DNA of 20,475 bases from an uncultured Candidatus Saccharibacteria bacterium (GCA_947095985.1 CAMUPZ010000012.1:1-20475); one strand, 5' to 3'. Positions 7,726-15,792 are shown, numbered from the stretch's first letter. Notes: generated by a model from the letters alone, not told the origin. Made by a program: numbers and translations.

Positions 7726-10257
7726 TTATAGCATGTTGCGAAGGTTTTTGAACTGATCTTTAGCTGCATCAATTACACTTGCTGACAATCTTTTGTCACT
7801 GAGGATTGTATCGATAGTCTCCTTAATAGATGCGCGTTTTTCTTTGCTAATTATAGAGGTATTATTAACAGCTTCTATTAATAACTTAACACCATCAGCA
7901 TCAGTGGCAGCTAAAGCTTCCGGTTTATATTTACCACCCTGTAACCATTCAGCACAATAATTGAGCAAATCTTGACGGTTATTAATAGCACCCTTAACCA
8001 TATTGTCAATTAATTTACCGCCCATAAATGAAGCTTTGTTTTTCACGCCGGATGATGCTAATGCTGCTGCCACAGAAGAATAGAATTCTGGCGGTAATTC
8101 GCTAACAAGCTGAGCCACTTCTGTAACAGTTCCGTTTTTTATCTGCTCTTCAATTGCGGCTTCGCGCACAAATATGTTATTACTATCCAGTACTGTTCCA
8201 TCTGAAAGCGTCACAGAATTGCCTAAAGATATCTTTTGTCTTTGTTCAGAGCTCAGCTTGTAATGTTTCATAATCTGATGAGCTTCATCAACAGACTTGG
8301 AGAATTCGCTGCGGTTGGTTGATATAGCAGAGGCTAGTGCGGCATCCGCGCCAAGTAAATTACCTTTATCATCCACTAAGACATGGCCCCCAGCTTTTTC
8401 TCGAAGGTCCTTGTTGTTTAATAACTGATTTGCAAAATTACTATGTTGTTGACGTTGAGCGTTATTTTTAATCAAGCCCTCTGTTGCGATTTTAGTCTCC
8501 AGGTCGCTAATATCATTCATGAAGTCGGTCTGTTTTTTATGATCTTTCAAATCTTGCCGAATTGCATACGTAGCTGATACGCCTCTTAAAGCGCGATCGT
8601 ATAAAGGTCTTTTGTCATACGTATCGCTCGGTGCGTGTCCTTGTGTTGCTTCAAGATAACGATTAGAATCTTGCTCAGATAATAATTCAGCGCGTCTGTT
8701 GGCTCGTCTAGACTCTAAGTCTGACCTCTTATACCTGGCTGTTTCTCTAAATGAATTTTCGGCATTTTTCTGTGACGTTTCTAGATCCTTTTTGCGTTGC
8801 CTACTATTGTGGTCTGCCCAACGGCGTAAGCGATTTGGGTTAAACCGCCTCATTTTGTCGTTAGCTAATTTATTGTTTTTAGCAATTTCACGCTTATCCT
8901 TCGCCCAGTTCTTAGATCTGTCGTACCAGCCCTTATTCTTATCATTAACAAATCCAGCAAACTTACCTAACACTCCGCCGCTAAGTTTCATAATTATAGG
9001 TGTTAAGGCTAATGGTATAACTTGAACTACCATTCCTAAGATTTGCATTATTCCACCATTTGCTCCAGTGGCGTTTTGGATAATTATTATTCCAGCCAAT
9101 TGCGCCCCACCGAATATTACAGCGAATGCCGGGAAAAATACTAACATCGTTAAGAATAAGTCTCGCCATTTCTTAAACCATTTTTCTGTGCCAGGAAGTA
9201 AATAGCAAACGAAGGCTAAAGGTGAAATGATAATTAAGATTACAATTAAAGCTTGACGTGCTGCCATAATCAGAAGCACTAAGAGAAGTACTAGGCCTAT
9301 TCCTACTAATGCCGATACTGCCAATGGTAGCAGTTCTGCTCCCATGGCTACTGTTGCAACCACCCCGCCAGCTAAAGCTCCGTTGGATAATATCATCATA
9401 ATAACTTCTGACCATGTCCAACCTACGCCCGTATTTTCTCCTACTGTGGATATTGTGTTTTTAATTCCCATGAAAGCGTCTTGGAAAGCGTAACCAGTTA
9501 CGTTTGATAAGTCTAGCAATACAGCACAAAACGTGAACGATAAATTGACCAACACTGCCGCAATTATCAGTCTAGGAAGCATCTTTTTAACGCCGTAATT
9601 GCCAATTCCTATAGAGGTCAATTGTGAGTAGATAATCACCAAAAACGCTATAATAAACGCCACATTGCTAATATTTCGCATAATAACCCACGCCAAATAA
9701 ATTCCACTGTTTTGATTGGTTGTCTCTAAAGGCTTAGTTTTTAAGAATTCCTGAAGTGCACTGTACATATAATCTATGCCATCAGCTAACCAATTGGAGA
9801 GTGGACAGATAATCCAACCTATTCCCTGTACATCACAGGAAGTGCTGGTTGAATTTTCAGATGGTGATTCAATTGAGACTGTCGAAGTACTGATTTGCTC
9901 GTAAGTGTTTGGCGGCGTAAATGAATAAACCGCGTAGGTTGCCGAGCTTAGTGAAGATATTTCGCTTGATGGGAAATAAATAACCTTGGTTTCTTTTTTA
10001 TTCTTATCTTCATTAATATAAACAAGCGAATTATCAGGTAGGTTAAACTGTTTGATTTTCTTATCATCGCTTATTTTTGTATATTTTTCTTTATTATAGG
10101 TTAAATTGTGACCGCTCCATTCTGCGTCTACGGCGTAAACAGAGGTTGAGTGTGTTAAGGTATTAAGAAAAATGCCCACCAGCATCCCTGCTATCAGCAA
10201 CACGAACCACTGCAGCCACTTGTTAAGAAGCTGCTTACGGGAAATTAACCACTCCAT
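7726..10257 (-). CDS. VirB6/TrbL-like polytopic channel protein, copy 2
   Basis: The protein has 843 residues. An N-terminal membrane anchor or signal (about 15-42) is followed by a ~100-residue extracytoplasmic domain. Next comes a C-x3-GIGW-x2-CPL motif (Cys141, Cys151), then about six to seven hydrophobic helices between residues ~185 and ~430, including NYGVKKMLPRLIIAAVLVNL and a long hydrophobic run around 305-360. The last ~400 residues are strongly charged, Arg/Lys/Asn-rich and helical, and probably cytoplasmic. This is the VirB6/TrbL layout of the inner-membrane channel of T4SS. It is a paralogue of the upstream 955-residue protein and shares the C-GIGW-C motif and the membrane core. 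It has no Shine-Dalgarno sequence. A promoter abuts the start codon. VirB6-like is a topology- and context-based call, since the family diverges strongly. Confidence 0.82.
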   Translation of the reverse strand: MEWLISRKQLLNKWLQWFVLLIAGMLVGIFLNTLTHSTSVYAVDAEWSGHNLTYNKEKYTKISDDKKIKQFNLPDNSLVYINEDKNKKETKVIYFPSSEISSLSSATYAVYSFTPPNTYEQISTSTVSIESPSENSTSTSCDVQGIGWIICPLSNWLADGIDYMYSALQEFLKTKPLETTNQNSGIYLAWVIMRNISNVAFIIAFLVIIYSQLTSIGIGNYGVKKMLPRLIIAAVLVNLSFTFCAVLLDLSNVTGYAFQDAFMGIKNTISTVGENTGVGWTWSEVIMMILSNGALAGGVVATVAMGAELLPLAVSALVGIGLVLLLVLLIMAARQALIVILIIISPLAFVCYLLPGTEKWFKKWRDLFLTMLVFFPAFAVIFGGAQLAGIIIIQNATGANGGIMQILGMVVQVIPLALTPIIMKLSGGVLGKFAGFVNDKNKGWYDRSKNWAKDKREIAKNNKLANDKMRRFNPNRLRRWADHNSRQRKKDLETSQKNAENSFRETARYKRSDLESRRANRRAELLSEQDSNRYLEATQGHAPSDTYDKRPLYDRALRGVSATYAIRQDLKDHKKQTDFMNDISDLETKIATEGLIKNNAQRQQHSNFANQLLNNKDLREKAGGHVLVDDKGNLLGADAALASAISTNRSEFSKSVDEAHQIMKHYKLSSEQRQKISLGNSVTLSDGTVLDSNNIFVREAAIEEQIKNGTVTEVAQLVSELPPEFYSSVAAALASSGVKNKASFMGGKLIDNMVKGAINNRQDLLNYCAEWLQGGKYKPEALAATDADGVKLLIEAVNNTSIISKEKRASIKETIDTILSDKRLSASVIDAAKDQFKNLRNML

Positions 10258-10265
10258 CTGCGGTT

Positions 10266-10294
10266 ATATTAGCATTTTTAATAGAAAAAGTCAA
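10266..10294 (-). promoter_or_regulatory. sigma70-like promoter abutting the start codon of VirB6-like copy 2 (leaderless)
   Basis: TTGACT (10289-10294), a 17-nt spacer ending TGC (extended -10 context), and TAATAT (10266-10271). The ATG begins only 8 nt after the -10 box. A start point at the normal distance would fall at or within two bases of the ATG, so the mRNA should have essentially no leader. No ribosome-binding site exists. Confidence 0.7.
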
Positions 10295-10329
10295 GAGAAG
10301 GCGCTATGTATGATTTTTCTCAATTAATG

Positions 10330-13197
10330 TCATCTGCCGTATTTATTAATATCTTCTGTAGTAGGAATAATTATCCCCCCAGAACTACTATTGCTCTGCT
10401 GATTATTCTGTGATGATTGTTGAGAATTAGAGGAAGATGTATTCTGTGGCGTATTCTCGGCAACCACTCCGTGAGCACTTAACGCCTCGGATATTGCTTG
10501 ATTTATGTTTTTTGCAGTATTTGGATTTGATACGGCAACTTCTCCTGCTTTTTTAAATGCAGCCGAAGCTTTTTCATTATTACTATTGGTAATAGCTTCA
10601 GATAGCCATTTGGTTGCTGCTCCATTCTGCACTAAGTGCTCTGCTTGTAAATTGCCCTTTGCAGCGTTATCTATGGCCATATTCTCTAGATCAGTCATAT
10701 TTCCAACTTCATCTTTGAGAATAGCATCCCCAAATTTGTTACCTAGTATATTATTATCTCCCTTTGCAAATGAAGCTTTAATTGCCCGTTGTTTTATAGA
10801 AGCATCTACACCTTTTAGGCTACTCAGCACAGCCGTACGTTCTTGAAAACTACCATTAGCCATAGTATGATCAATGGCAGCTGCGCGCATAGCTTTTGAG
10901 GCAGTTGTGTCTGTGCCGTTGGCTATCTTGGCTATATTGTCCGATGTCATACCTTGTAGCATTGTGGATGCGTCTTCAACGTCGCTTTCGAACGCCTTAT
11001 TTACAGTTGCGCGGGCGCGCGCTCCACCTTTATCCCAACCCATAAATCGACCGAGTGGAGTATTATCCCTCCACGTCGCAAATTTATTCGTTCGCCTGCT
11101 TGCGCGTTTTCTATTCATGAAGTCTGAATATTTTCTTTTCGTATCGCCAATAACAGAATTGTCAGTACGTCCTTTTGCTGTGCCTTTTATATTTCCGGCT
11201 AATCTACTATGAGCGCCGGCGCTCATTTTCCCTATTTTTGCCCCGATACTACCCAGTGAACTTAAGGAGTTTTGCAATACAAAAGGAGTGGCAATTAGTG
11301 GCATAGTGGTGGCTGCTAAAGCAACTAGCTGCATGGTTTCGTCTGGATTATTCGGATCAACTGTTGCACTTGATGCCAATACTGCACCAGCTAATTTTCC
11401 TGCCCCGTACAATAAAGATATTATAGGAAATACTAATAGTAGACCTCGGAACATTTTCATCCATTTTTTAAATAAATCTTCTGTATTAGGCAGTAACCAG
11501 GCTGCAAATGCTAATGGGGAGATGGCAATTAATAATATAATTCCCGCCTGTCGAACTATTAGAATAATAAACACTGTCATAATTGCCAAAAATCCAGCAG
11601 CAAGAGTAGGTAATCCGACTGCTAAGGCAATGAATAGGGCTGCTCCGGTTAAGCCTAATATGCCAGTAATTATCCCGCTGCCTAGTCCTGTAGCCTCAGA
11701 ATTGGTACCTATTTCTCCCGCTCCAGATTCTAAGGCGTCCTTTAATGTATGCCCTAATATATTAGATAAGTCTACAAAAATCTGACAAAGATAATAAGAT
11801 AAATTAACTAGTAAAGCTCCTATTATTAAGCGAGGCAGGATTTTCTTAATTCCATAATTACTAACGCCAACATTAGAGATTTGAGAAAATATAATCCATA
11901 AGAATATTACGGCGAATATAGCGTTTGCTATATTGCGGAAAAAATCCCAACCTTGCTTTGCTCCAGAATTATCTTTATCGGAGAGTATAGCTGGCTTTAT
12001 GTCTAAAAATCCAGAAATAGCACCGTAGGCTGCGTCATTAATAGTAGCTACGAATGTCATTAAGGGACAGATTAGCCACCCTATTCCATCAATACCACAG
12101 GAATTTTTTGGTTCGTCACCCTCCTCCTCTTCTTCTGGGGCTTCAATTTTGGCAGTCTGACCTTTTTCGCAGGCTTCTCTTTCTTTTTCATTAGGGTATG
12201 TAGTGCTACAGTAGGTGGCTTCGCTCTTATGTTCTATTCCGGCTTTACAGGCGGCAAGCTCTTTCCCCGCCAGCCCCGCGCAGGCAGTATCTGTAGCTGT
12301 TTTTTTCAAGGAATTTGAGTATTGAGTAGCTGCAATAGTCAGTTCATTTATTATGGAAGAACATAAAAACTCCGGTCTGGATTTATAATAGGTTTCGGAT
12401 GTATCCCATTCATAGTCTAGTTTCCCTTTTGGTTTGTATATATTTACAACCTCACCACTCTTTTTATCAACAGTAGAGATTGTCCATGTGTTTCCTGAAG
12501 GGCTACTTACTGCACTACCATCAACACAGCCCTTAGCCCAATCAGAGTATTTTCTATATTTTATATAATTATCATTTTCTGCTTCAGTGTTATATCCTGT
12601 TAGTTGGTAAAGGGCATTTAGAAATTTAGTCTTTCCGTCGAGTGGTAAGTTTTCAGCTACAAAGTCGTTGTTTGATCCTAGGCTGGCGCATTCTTCTGGA
12701 CTAGAGTTGTCGTGTCCTTTTTTAGTGTATCCCATATAGCATAGTAGTTCATTTGGAGAAATCCCAAAAGTATTAAAAGCCTCTTGTTGAAAATTTTTAT
12801 CAGTACAGTTTATGTGTCCACCTCCATAGCCGGACACATCTGTGTATGTGCCGATGTAAACGGAATTACCTCCTCTATTGGCGTTAAATATTAGATTTTT
12901 AGAAAGGCTTCCGTCTACATTTCTATGTACTTTTAGGGATAACGAAGAACCTCCGTCATATGACTTACCACTAAAGCATTGAGCCATAGCAGAGGCGTAC
13001 GTGAAGAACTTGTATTGGTCATTCTCTTTTAGATTACTGAACCTGCTCGGGTCTTTTGAAGCTAACGCGGGATGGGCTGATAAAATATTTGTTATCGGTA
13101 ATATAAAGAGCGCAAACGCACATAAAATTATAATAGGCTTCTTGAGTCGCCCCACCTTTTTAATCACCTGCTTCCCAATAAACATAATCACCTTCAT
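10330..13197 (-). CDS. VirB6/TrbL-like polytopic channel protein, copy 1, with Cys-rich outer domain
   Basis: The protein has 955 residues. A signal anchor (about 20-47, ending HPALA) precedes a ~310-residue extracytoplasmic domain with many cysteines. An acidic run of about ten residues (~353-362) leads to C-GIDGIGWLIC-PL (Cys367, Cys377), then about six to seven membrane helices between ~385 and ~650 with NYGIKKILPRLIIGALLVNL. A ~300-residue polar cytoplasmic tail rich in Ala, Asn and Ser ends in a Ser/Gln/Asn-rich segment. The membrane core and the C-GIGW-C motif are shared with the next gene, so the two are tandem paralogues. The start is uncertain: the ATG at 13197 has no Shine-Dalgarno, while the ATG at 13185 (residue 5) has AAGGTG three bases before it. 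Both lie inside one arm of a perfect inverted repeat. The stop is UGA. Confidence 0.82.
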   Translation of the reverse strand: MKVIMFIGKQVIKKVGRLKKPIIILCAFALFILPITNILSAHPALASKDPSRFSNLKENDQYKFFTYASAMAQCFSGKSYDGGSSLSLKVHRNVDGSLSKNLIFNANRGGNSVYIGTYTDVSGYGGGHINCTDKNFQQEAFNTFGISPNELLCYMGYTKKGHDNSSPEECASLGSNNDFVAENLPLDGKTKFLNALYQLTGYNTEAENDNYIKYRKYSDWAKGCVDGSAVSSPSGNTWTISTVDKKSGEVVNIYKPKGKLDYEWDTSETYYKSRPEFLCSSIINELTIAATQYSNSLKKTATDTACAGLAGKELAACKAGIEHKSEATYCSTTYPNEKEREACEKGQTAKIEAPEEEEEGDEPKNSCGIDGIGWLICPLMTFVATINDAAYGAISGFLDIKPAILSDKDNSGAKQGWDFFRNIANAIFAVIFLWIIFSQISNVGVSNYGIKKILPRLIIGALLVNLSYYLCQIFVDLSNILGHTLKDALESGAGEIGTNSEATGLGSGIITGILGLTGAALFIALAVGLPTLAAGFLAIMTVFIILIVRQAGIILLIAISPLAFAAWLLPNTEDLFKKWMKMFRGLLLVFPIISLLYGAGKLAGAVLASSATVDPNNPDETMQLVALAATTMPLIATPFVLQNSLSSLGSIGAKIGKMSAGAHSRLAGNIKGTAKGRTDNSVIGDTKRKYSDFMNRKRASRRTNKFATWRDNTPLGRFMGWDKGGARARATVNKAFESDVEDASTMLQGMTSDNIAKIANGTDTTASKAMRAAAIDHTMANGSFQERTAVLSSLKGVDASIKQRAIKASFAKGDNNILGNKFGDAILKDEVGNMTDLENMAIDNAAKGNLQAEHLVQNGAATKWLSEAITNSNNEKASAAFKKAGEVAVSNPNTAKNINQAISEALSAHGVVAENTPQNTSSSNSQQSSQNNQQSNSSSGGIIIPTTEDINKYGR

Positions 13198-13222
13198 TTA
13201 ATCATATATGAAGGTGATTATG
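13183..13222. repeat. Perfect 15-bp inverted repeat covering the start of VirB6-like copy 1
   Basis: CATAATCACCTTCAT (13183-13197) and its exact complement ATGAAGGTGATTATG (13208-13222) flank a 10-nt spacer. The left arm contains both candidate start codons and the AAGGTG ribosome-binding site of the minus-strand gene. The spacer contributes a TATGAT -10-like hexamer. It could be a regulator operator or, in read-through mRNA, a hairpin that hides the start. Confidence 0.85.
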
Positions 13223-13254
13223 CAAGGGTCTCTTTTTACCTTATTGAGGACTGT

Positions 13255-14376
13255 TTACTTATTAGTTCGAACTTCTTCTCTCTCAGCCAGAGCTTTTTCT
13301 ATTTCAGGTATTTTCCCTAGAGTTGTGTGTTCGCCTTTGTATAATGCTGGAATTTCGCTACCTGGATTAACGACCCTATGAGTTAGAATAACCGGGGATG
13401 CGTATTGAGGATCGTTTTTTGCTATAGCATCAGGACTAAGATACGGGTTCGCCATTATTTCTGCTTGCTCGCCTGTAGTTAGATTATCAATAGTGTTTTC
13501 ATCATAGGAGGTAAGTACTAAAGTTGTTTGTTCCATAAGCGGTCCTCCGTTCTTTGTTTTGCAGACTTCTTGTGTTGCAAATACGCCGCCTTTCAAGCTT
13601 GTATCTCGAAGCGGGTCTCCTTTTTCTATATCTTTTGCTGTATTTGAATAATCTCTTGTGACGTGAGGTGGCTGTTCTACTCCATTTATTTCTTTGGCTT
13701 TAGCAGTATAAACTACTTCTTCGCAGCTAACTTCGTTCTTTTCTGATTCGTTATCGTCAGGATAATTAGCAGCGTTATATAAGGCACGTTTTAAGCTTTC
13801 GCTGGCTTGACCCAATGTCCAAGAACTCACATAGGAATCAGCTGTAAATATTTTGTTCTCATAACTAATACATCCGTCAGCAACTAAATTGAGGGTTGCT
13901 TCTAAGATGGTAGTGGAATTTAGTCCAAGCTGTTCTACGGTGTTAACAAGATTGGCTGTAGAGGTGGGTGTTGTGCCCATCGAGTTTGTTTCTGCCATAG
14001 GCTCATGTGTTCGATTTTCTGTTTCCTTTTCCTTTTCCTTTTCCTTTTCCTTTTCCTTTTCTATTTGCTTTCTTGCAAATTTAGTGAAAGAATTTTTTTT
14101 CTCTCCGTCAGTTTTTGCTGATTTTAGGTCTTCTATAAGTTCTTGATCTCCTTCAAATTTTGTACAGCTAGAAGCAGATACTTCTGGACTAGGTTCGGGA
14201 GACGGGCTCTCGCTTTCCTGTGCTGTAGACGTTGTTGTGTCTGGAGTTGGCTCGCTGTGAGTCTCGCCATTACATCCTGCTGCTCCAAGCGCGAATGCTG
14301 CCGCACCAAATAGTGCTATTATTTTTTTTGGTAGTTTTGAATCGCTTGGGTTAAATTGTTCACGATTTCGAACCAT
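13255..14376 (-). CDS. Secreted lipoprotein with Glu-Lys repeat, first gene of the secretion cluster
   Basis: The protein has 373 residues. A basic N-terminus and a hydrophobic stretch (KKIIALFGAAAFALGAAGC) end in a lipobox, with Cys35 as the likely lipidated residue. A Thr/Ser/Pro/Glu-rich linker (about 37-70) follows, then a helical segment holding an alternating Glu-Lys run (about 105-118) encoded by six tandem copies of a 6-bp unit, then a ~240-residue outer domain with a few cysteines. I do not recognise the family. It is probably anchored on the outer face of the membrane. Its position at the head of the T4SS-like cluster suggests a surface or VirB7-like accessory role, which is inference. 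AGGAAGG lies about 12 nt before the ATG, rather far. It precedes VirB6-like copy 1 by 57 nt. Confidence 0.78.
   Translation of the reverse strand: MVRNREQFNPSDSKLPKKIIALFGAAAFALGAAGCNGETHSEPTPDTTTSTAQESESPSPEPSPEVSASSCTKFEGDQELIEDLKSAKTDGEKKNSFTKFARKQIEKEKEKEKEKEKETENRTHEPMAETNSMGTTPTSTANLVNTVEQLGLNSTTILEATLNLVADGCISYENKIFTADSYVSSWTLGQASESLKRALYNAANYPDDNESEKNEVSCEEVVYTAKAKEINGVEQPPHVTRDYSNTAKDIEKGDPLRDTSLKGGVFATQEVCKTKNGGPLMEQTTLVLTSYDENTIDNLTTGEQAEIMANPYLSPDAIAKNDPQYASPVILTHRVVNPGSEIPALYKGEHTTLGKIPEIEKALAEREEVRTNK
14025..14060. repeat. Six tandem copies of CCTTTT inside the lipoprotein gene
   Basis: Six perfect 6-bp units. On the coding strand they read AAAAGG repeats and encode alternating Lys-Glu. 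Gain or loss of a unit would add or remove two residues without shifting the frame. Confidence 0.9.
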
Positions 14377-14394
14377 AACGCTTGGGATCCTTCC

Positions 14395-14409
14395 TCTGAC
14401 ATTGTCAGA
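14395..14409. promoter_or_regulatory. 15-nt palindrome just after the lipoprotein -10 box
   Basis: TCTGACA-T-TGTCAGA is a perfect 7-bp inverted repeat with a one-base centre. It lies 6 nt downstream of the -10 box at 14416-14421, around the expected transcription start, a usual position for a repressor site. No regulator gene is visible in the window. Confidence 0.45.
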
Positions 14410-14415
14410 TATTTT

Positions 14416-14421
14416 ATTATA
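14416..14421 (-). promoter_or_regulatory. Probable -10 box of the lipoprotein/T4SS operon
   Basis: A perfect TATAAT on the minus strand lies 39 nt before the lipoprotein ATG. The upstream TTGGAC is 20 nt away, too far for an ideal -35, so this assignment is tentative. The expected leader is about 30-35 nt and includes AGGAAGG. Confidence 0.45.
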
Positions 14422-14504
14422 AAAACTCCTTAGACTTTCCAGTCCAATCGGTTATATCATAACATAAATTTTACATAAATGCAATAAATACAATATATTT
14501 TTAT

Positions 14505-14526
14505 AAAAAAACACCCTGTTAGGGTG
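14505..14526 (-). terminator. Intrinsic terminator of tRNA-Asp
   Basis: On the minus strand CACCCT-AAC-AGGGTG forms a 6-bp stem with a 3-nt loop, followed at once by seven T. It lies 10 nt after the tRNA CCA end. Confidence 0.8.
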
Positions 14527-14536
14527 AAAATATCTG

Positions 14537-14614
14537 TGGCGCGCCCGACCGGATTCGAACCGGCGATCTCCTCCGTGACAGGGAGGCGTGATAGGCCAAC
14601 TTCACTACGAGCGC
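14537..14614 (-). tRNA. tRNA-Asp (GUC)
   Basis: A cloverleaf read on the minus strand: acceptor GCGCTCG pairs with CGGGCGC (one G-U), the D-arm is GTGA/TCAC, the anticodon stem CCTCC/GGAGG encloses loop CTGTCAC with anticodon GTC, and the T-loop is TTCGAAT. The discriminator is G and CCA is encoded. It has its own promoter and terminator and sits between the T4SS cluster and the divergent pilin operon. Confidence 0.95.
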
Positions 14615-14628
14615 ATATTGCAGTTTAT

Positions 14629-14657
14629 ATACTAACAGACTACCTACATCTTTTCAA
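14629..14657 (-). promoter_or_regulatory. Promoter of tRNA-Asp
   Basis: TTGAAA (14652-14657), a 17-nt spacer, then TAGTAT (14629-14634) with a TG one base upstream of it. The tRNA begins 14 nt after the -10 box, giving a leader of about 7 nt. Confidence 0.6.
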
Positions 14658-14679
14658 GGAAAATATTTGCTTTTTTCGC

Positions 14680-14706
14680 TTGACTATTTTACAATTTCTG
14701 TATAAG
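14680..14706 (+). promoter_or_regulatory. Promoter of the pilin operon
   Basis: TTGACT (14680-14685) and TATAAG (14701-14706) with a short 15-nt spacer. The first ATG is 10 nt after the -10 box and has no Shine-Dalgarno sequence, so the mRNA would have a leader of only about 3 nt. Confidence 0.5.
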
Positions 14707-14716
14707 AGAAATTTTT

Positions 14717-15091
14717 ATGACAAAAAGAAATATTATAATCAGTATATTTATCGCAACAGTAATCGCAGGAAGTGTTTTTATACCCAAAGTAGCTTTAGCT
14801 GCCGGCAGTTGTGGTGGCGCGGAAACGGCTGTTATCTCTTGTGATGGTACAGGTAGTACGGCGATTATTGACATCATAAAGCAAGTTATCAAGATCTTAA
14901 CAGCTGGAATTGGTGTTGCTGCTTTTGGGGCTGTTGTATATGGTGCATTTTTATACACTACGTCTGAAGGAAGTCCAGATAAAGTAAAAAAAGCCCGAGA
15001 GGTTTGGACGAATACGGTTATTGGGTTGTTGATGTTTGCATTTATGGTGGCTATTACCAACTTTATCATTCCAGGGGGAGTTTTTAACTAA
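14717..15091 (+). CDS. T4SS pilin-like protein 1 (VirB2/TrbC-like)
   Basis: The protein has 124 residues. A signal peptide (about 1-28, ending KVALA) is followed by a short Cys-containing segment (CGG, SCDG), helix 1 (about 50-80, ending YGAFLYTTSEGSPDKVKKAR) and helix 2 (about 96-118). The layout of signal peptide, two helices and a short S/T-x-G-x2-x-K loop between them is that of small VirB2-like pilins in Candidate Phyla Radiation genomes. The mature protein would sit in the membrane and be drawn into a pilus. It is the first gene of a six-gene plus-strand operon and overlaps the next gene by one base (TAATG). Together with copy 2 it is among the most divergent members, since its second helix lacks the NTILYA motif of copies 3-7. 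Confidence 0.85.
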   Translation: MTKRNIIISIFIATVIAGSVFIPKVALAAGSCGGAETAVISCDGTGSTAIIDIIKQVIKILTAGIGVAAFGAVVYGAFLYTTSEGSPDKVKKAREVWTNTVIGLLMFAFMVAITNFIIPGGVFN

Positions 15092-15513
15092 TGAAAAATA
15101 TCATACTTACAATATCTTTAATTGTGGTTGGTGCTTTTGGTGCTAATATTGTTATCTCTGAGACTTCTGCTGCGGCCTGCCCTGATGGTAAGATCATGAC
15201 TTTAAAACCGTGGTATGACCGCCTGTTGGATGATAATTGTAATGTTAAATCTCCCGGTAATGATACGAACGCACAAGCCAATTTTATTTGGAAGATTGTC
15301 CTGAACATAATAGAAGACCTTTTGCAGGTTGTTGGTTATGCTACAACTGGGTATATTATGTATGGCGGCTTTCTTATAATGACCAGTAATGGTTCTTCTG
15401 ATAAGGTAGCTCACGGACGAAAAACAATCATGAATGCAGCGATTGGGTTGGTTGTAGCCTTATCATCAGTGGCCGTTGTTAGCTTTATATCATCAAATAT
15501 AGGAATATTATGA
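15091..15513 (+). CDS. T4SS pilin-like protein 2
   Basis: The protein has 140 residues. A signal peptide (about 1-29, ending SAAA) precedes a polar loop of about 40 residues holding two cysteines (ACPDG, DNCNV), then helix 1 (IVLNIIEDLLQVVGYATTGYI, about 68-95), the inter-helix loop MTSNGSSDKVAHGRK, and helix 2 (about 112-135). It shares the two-helix pilin layout with its neighbours but has the longest extracytoplasmic loop of the six operon copies, and the two cysteines could form a disulfide. The start overlaps the previous stop by one base. AGGGGGAG lies about 10 nt upstream. The stop overlaps the next start (ATGA). Confidence 0.82.
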   Translation: MKNIILTISLIVVGAFGANIVISETSAAACPDGKIMTLKPWYDRLLDDNCNVKSPGNDTNAQANFIWKIVLNIIEDLLQVVGYATTGYIMYGGFLIMTSNGSSDKVAHGRKTIMNAAIGLVVALSSVAVVSFISSNIGIL

Positions 15514-15791
15514 AATATTTAGAATTTTTTGCTGGATTATTAGGTAGCGCTAGCGAAGTCGGAGTGCCGGATAATCAAGTTGACATCATGGTCATTATTA
15601 ACCTGGTGCTAAAGATAGCTGGTATCGTAGCGGTTATTGTTATAGTTATTGCCGGCATAAACTATTCCCTGTCTTCTGGTGACCCGGCAAAGACTGCTAG
15701 TGCAAAAAACACCATTTTATATGCTGTCATTGGCTTGGTTATTATTGCTAGTGCGATTGCTATAACAGGTTATATCATAGGAAAGGTTTAG
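15510..15791 (+). CDS. T4SS pilin-like protein 3, short, without signal peptide
   Basis: The protein has 93 residues. Unlike the other copies it starts directly with a short amphipathic segment (MKYLEFFAGLLGSASEVG) and then the two-helix pilin core: helix 1 about 27-52, loop SLSSGDPAKTASAKNTILYA, helix 2 about 68-91. The ATG at 15510 overlaps the preceding stop (ATGA) and has AGGA five bases before it. No in-frame signal peptide could be encoded upstream, because that region is coding in another frame. It could be an inner-membrane assembly partner rather than an exported pilus subunit. Confidence 0.82.
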   Translation: MKYLEFFAGLLGSASEVGVPDNQVDIMVIINLVLKIAGIVAVIVIVIAGINYSLSSGDPAKTASAKNTILYAVIGLVIIASAIAITGYIIGKV

Positions 15792-15792
15792 T

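Noticed and set aside
8981..9421. Two minus-strand frames inside VirB6-like copy 2, which might suggest a frameshift
   Set aside because: The 843-codon main frame is uninterrupted and encodes the expected membrane core. These are other-frame shadows.
14537..14614. tRNA-Asp as an attachment site of an integrative element
   Set aside because: I found no integrase, relaxase or direct repeat of the tRNA 3' end in the window, and the tRNA has its own promoter and terminator between two divergent units.
14524..14844. Plus-strand frame beginning across the tRNA-Asp complement
   Set aside because: The ARPTGFEPA-type start is the usual false product of a tRNA complement, and it then overlaps pilin 1 in another frame.
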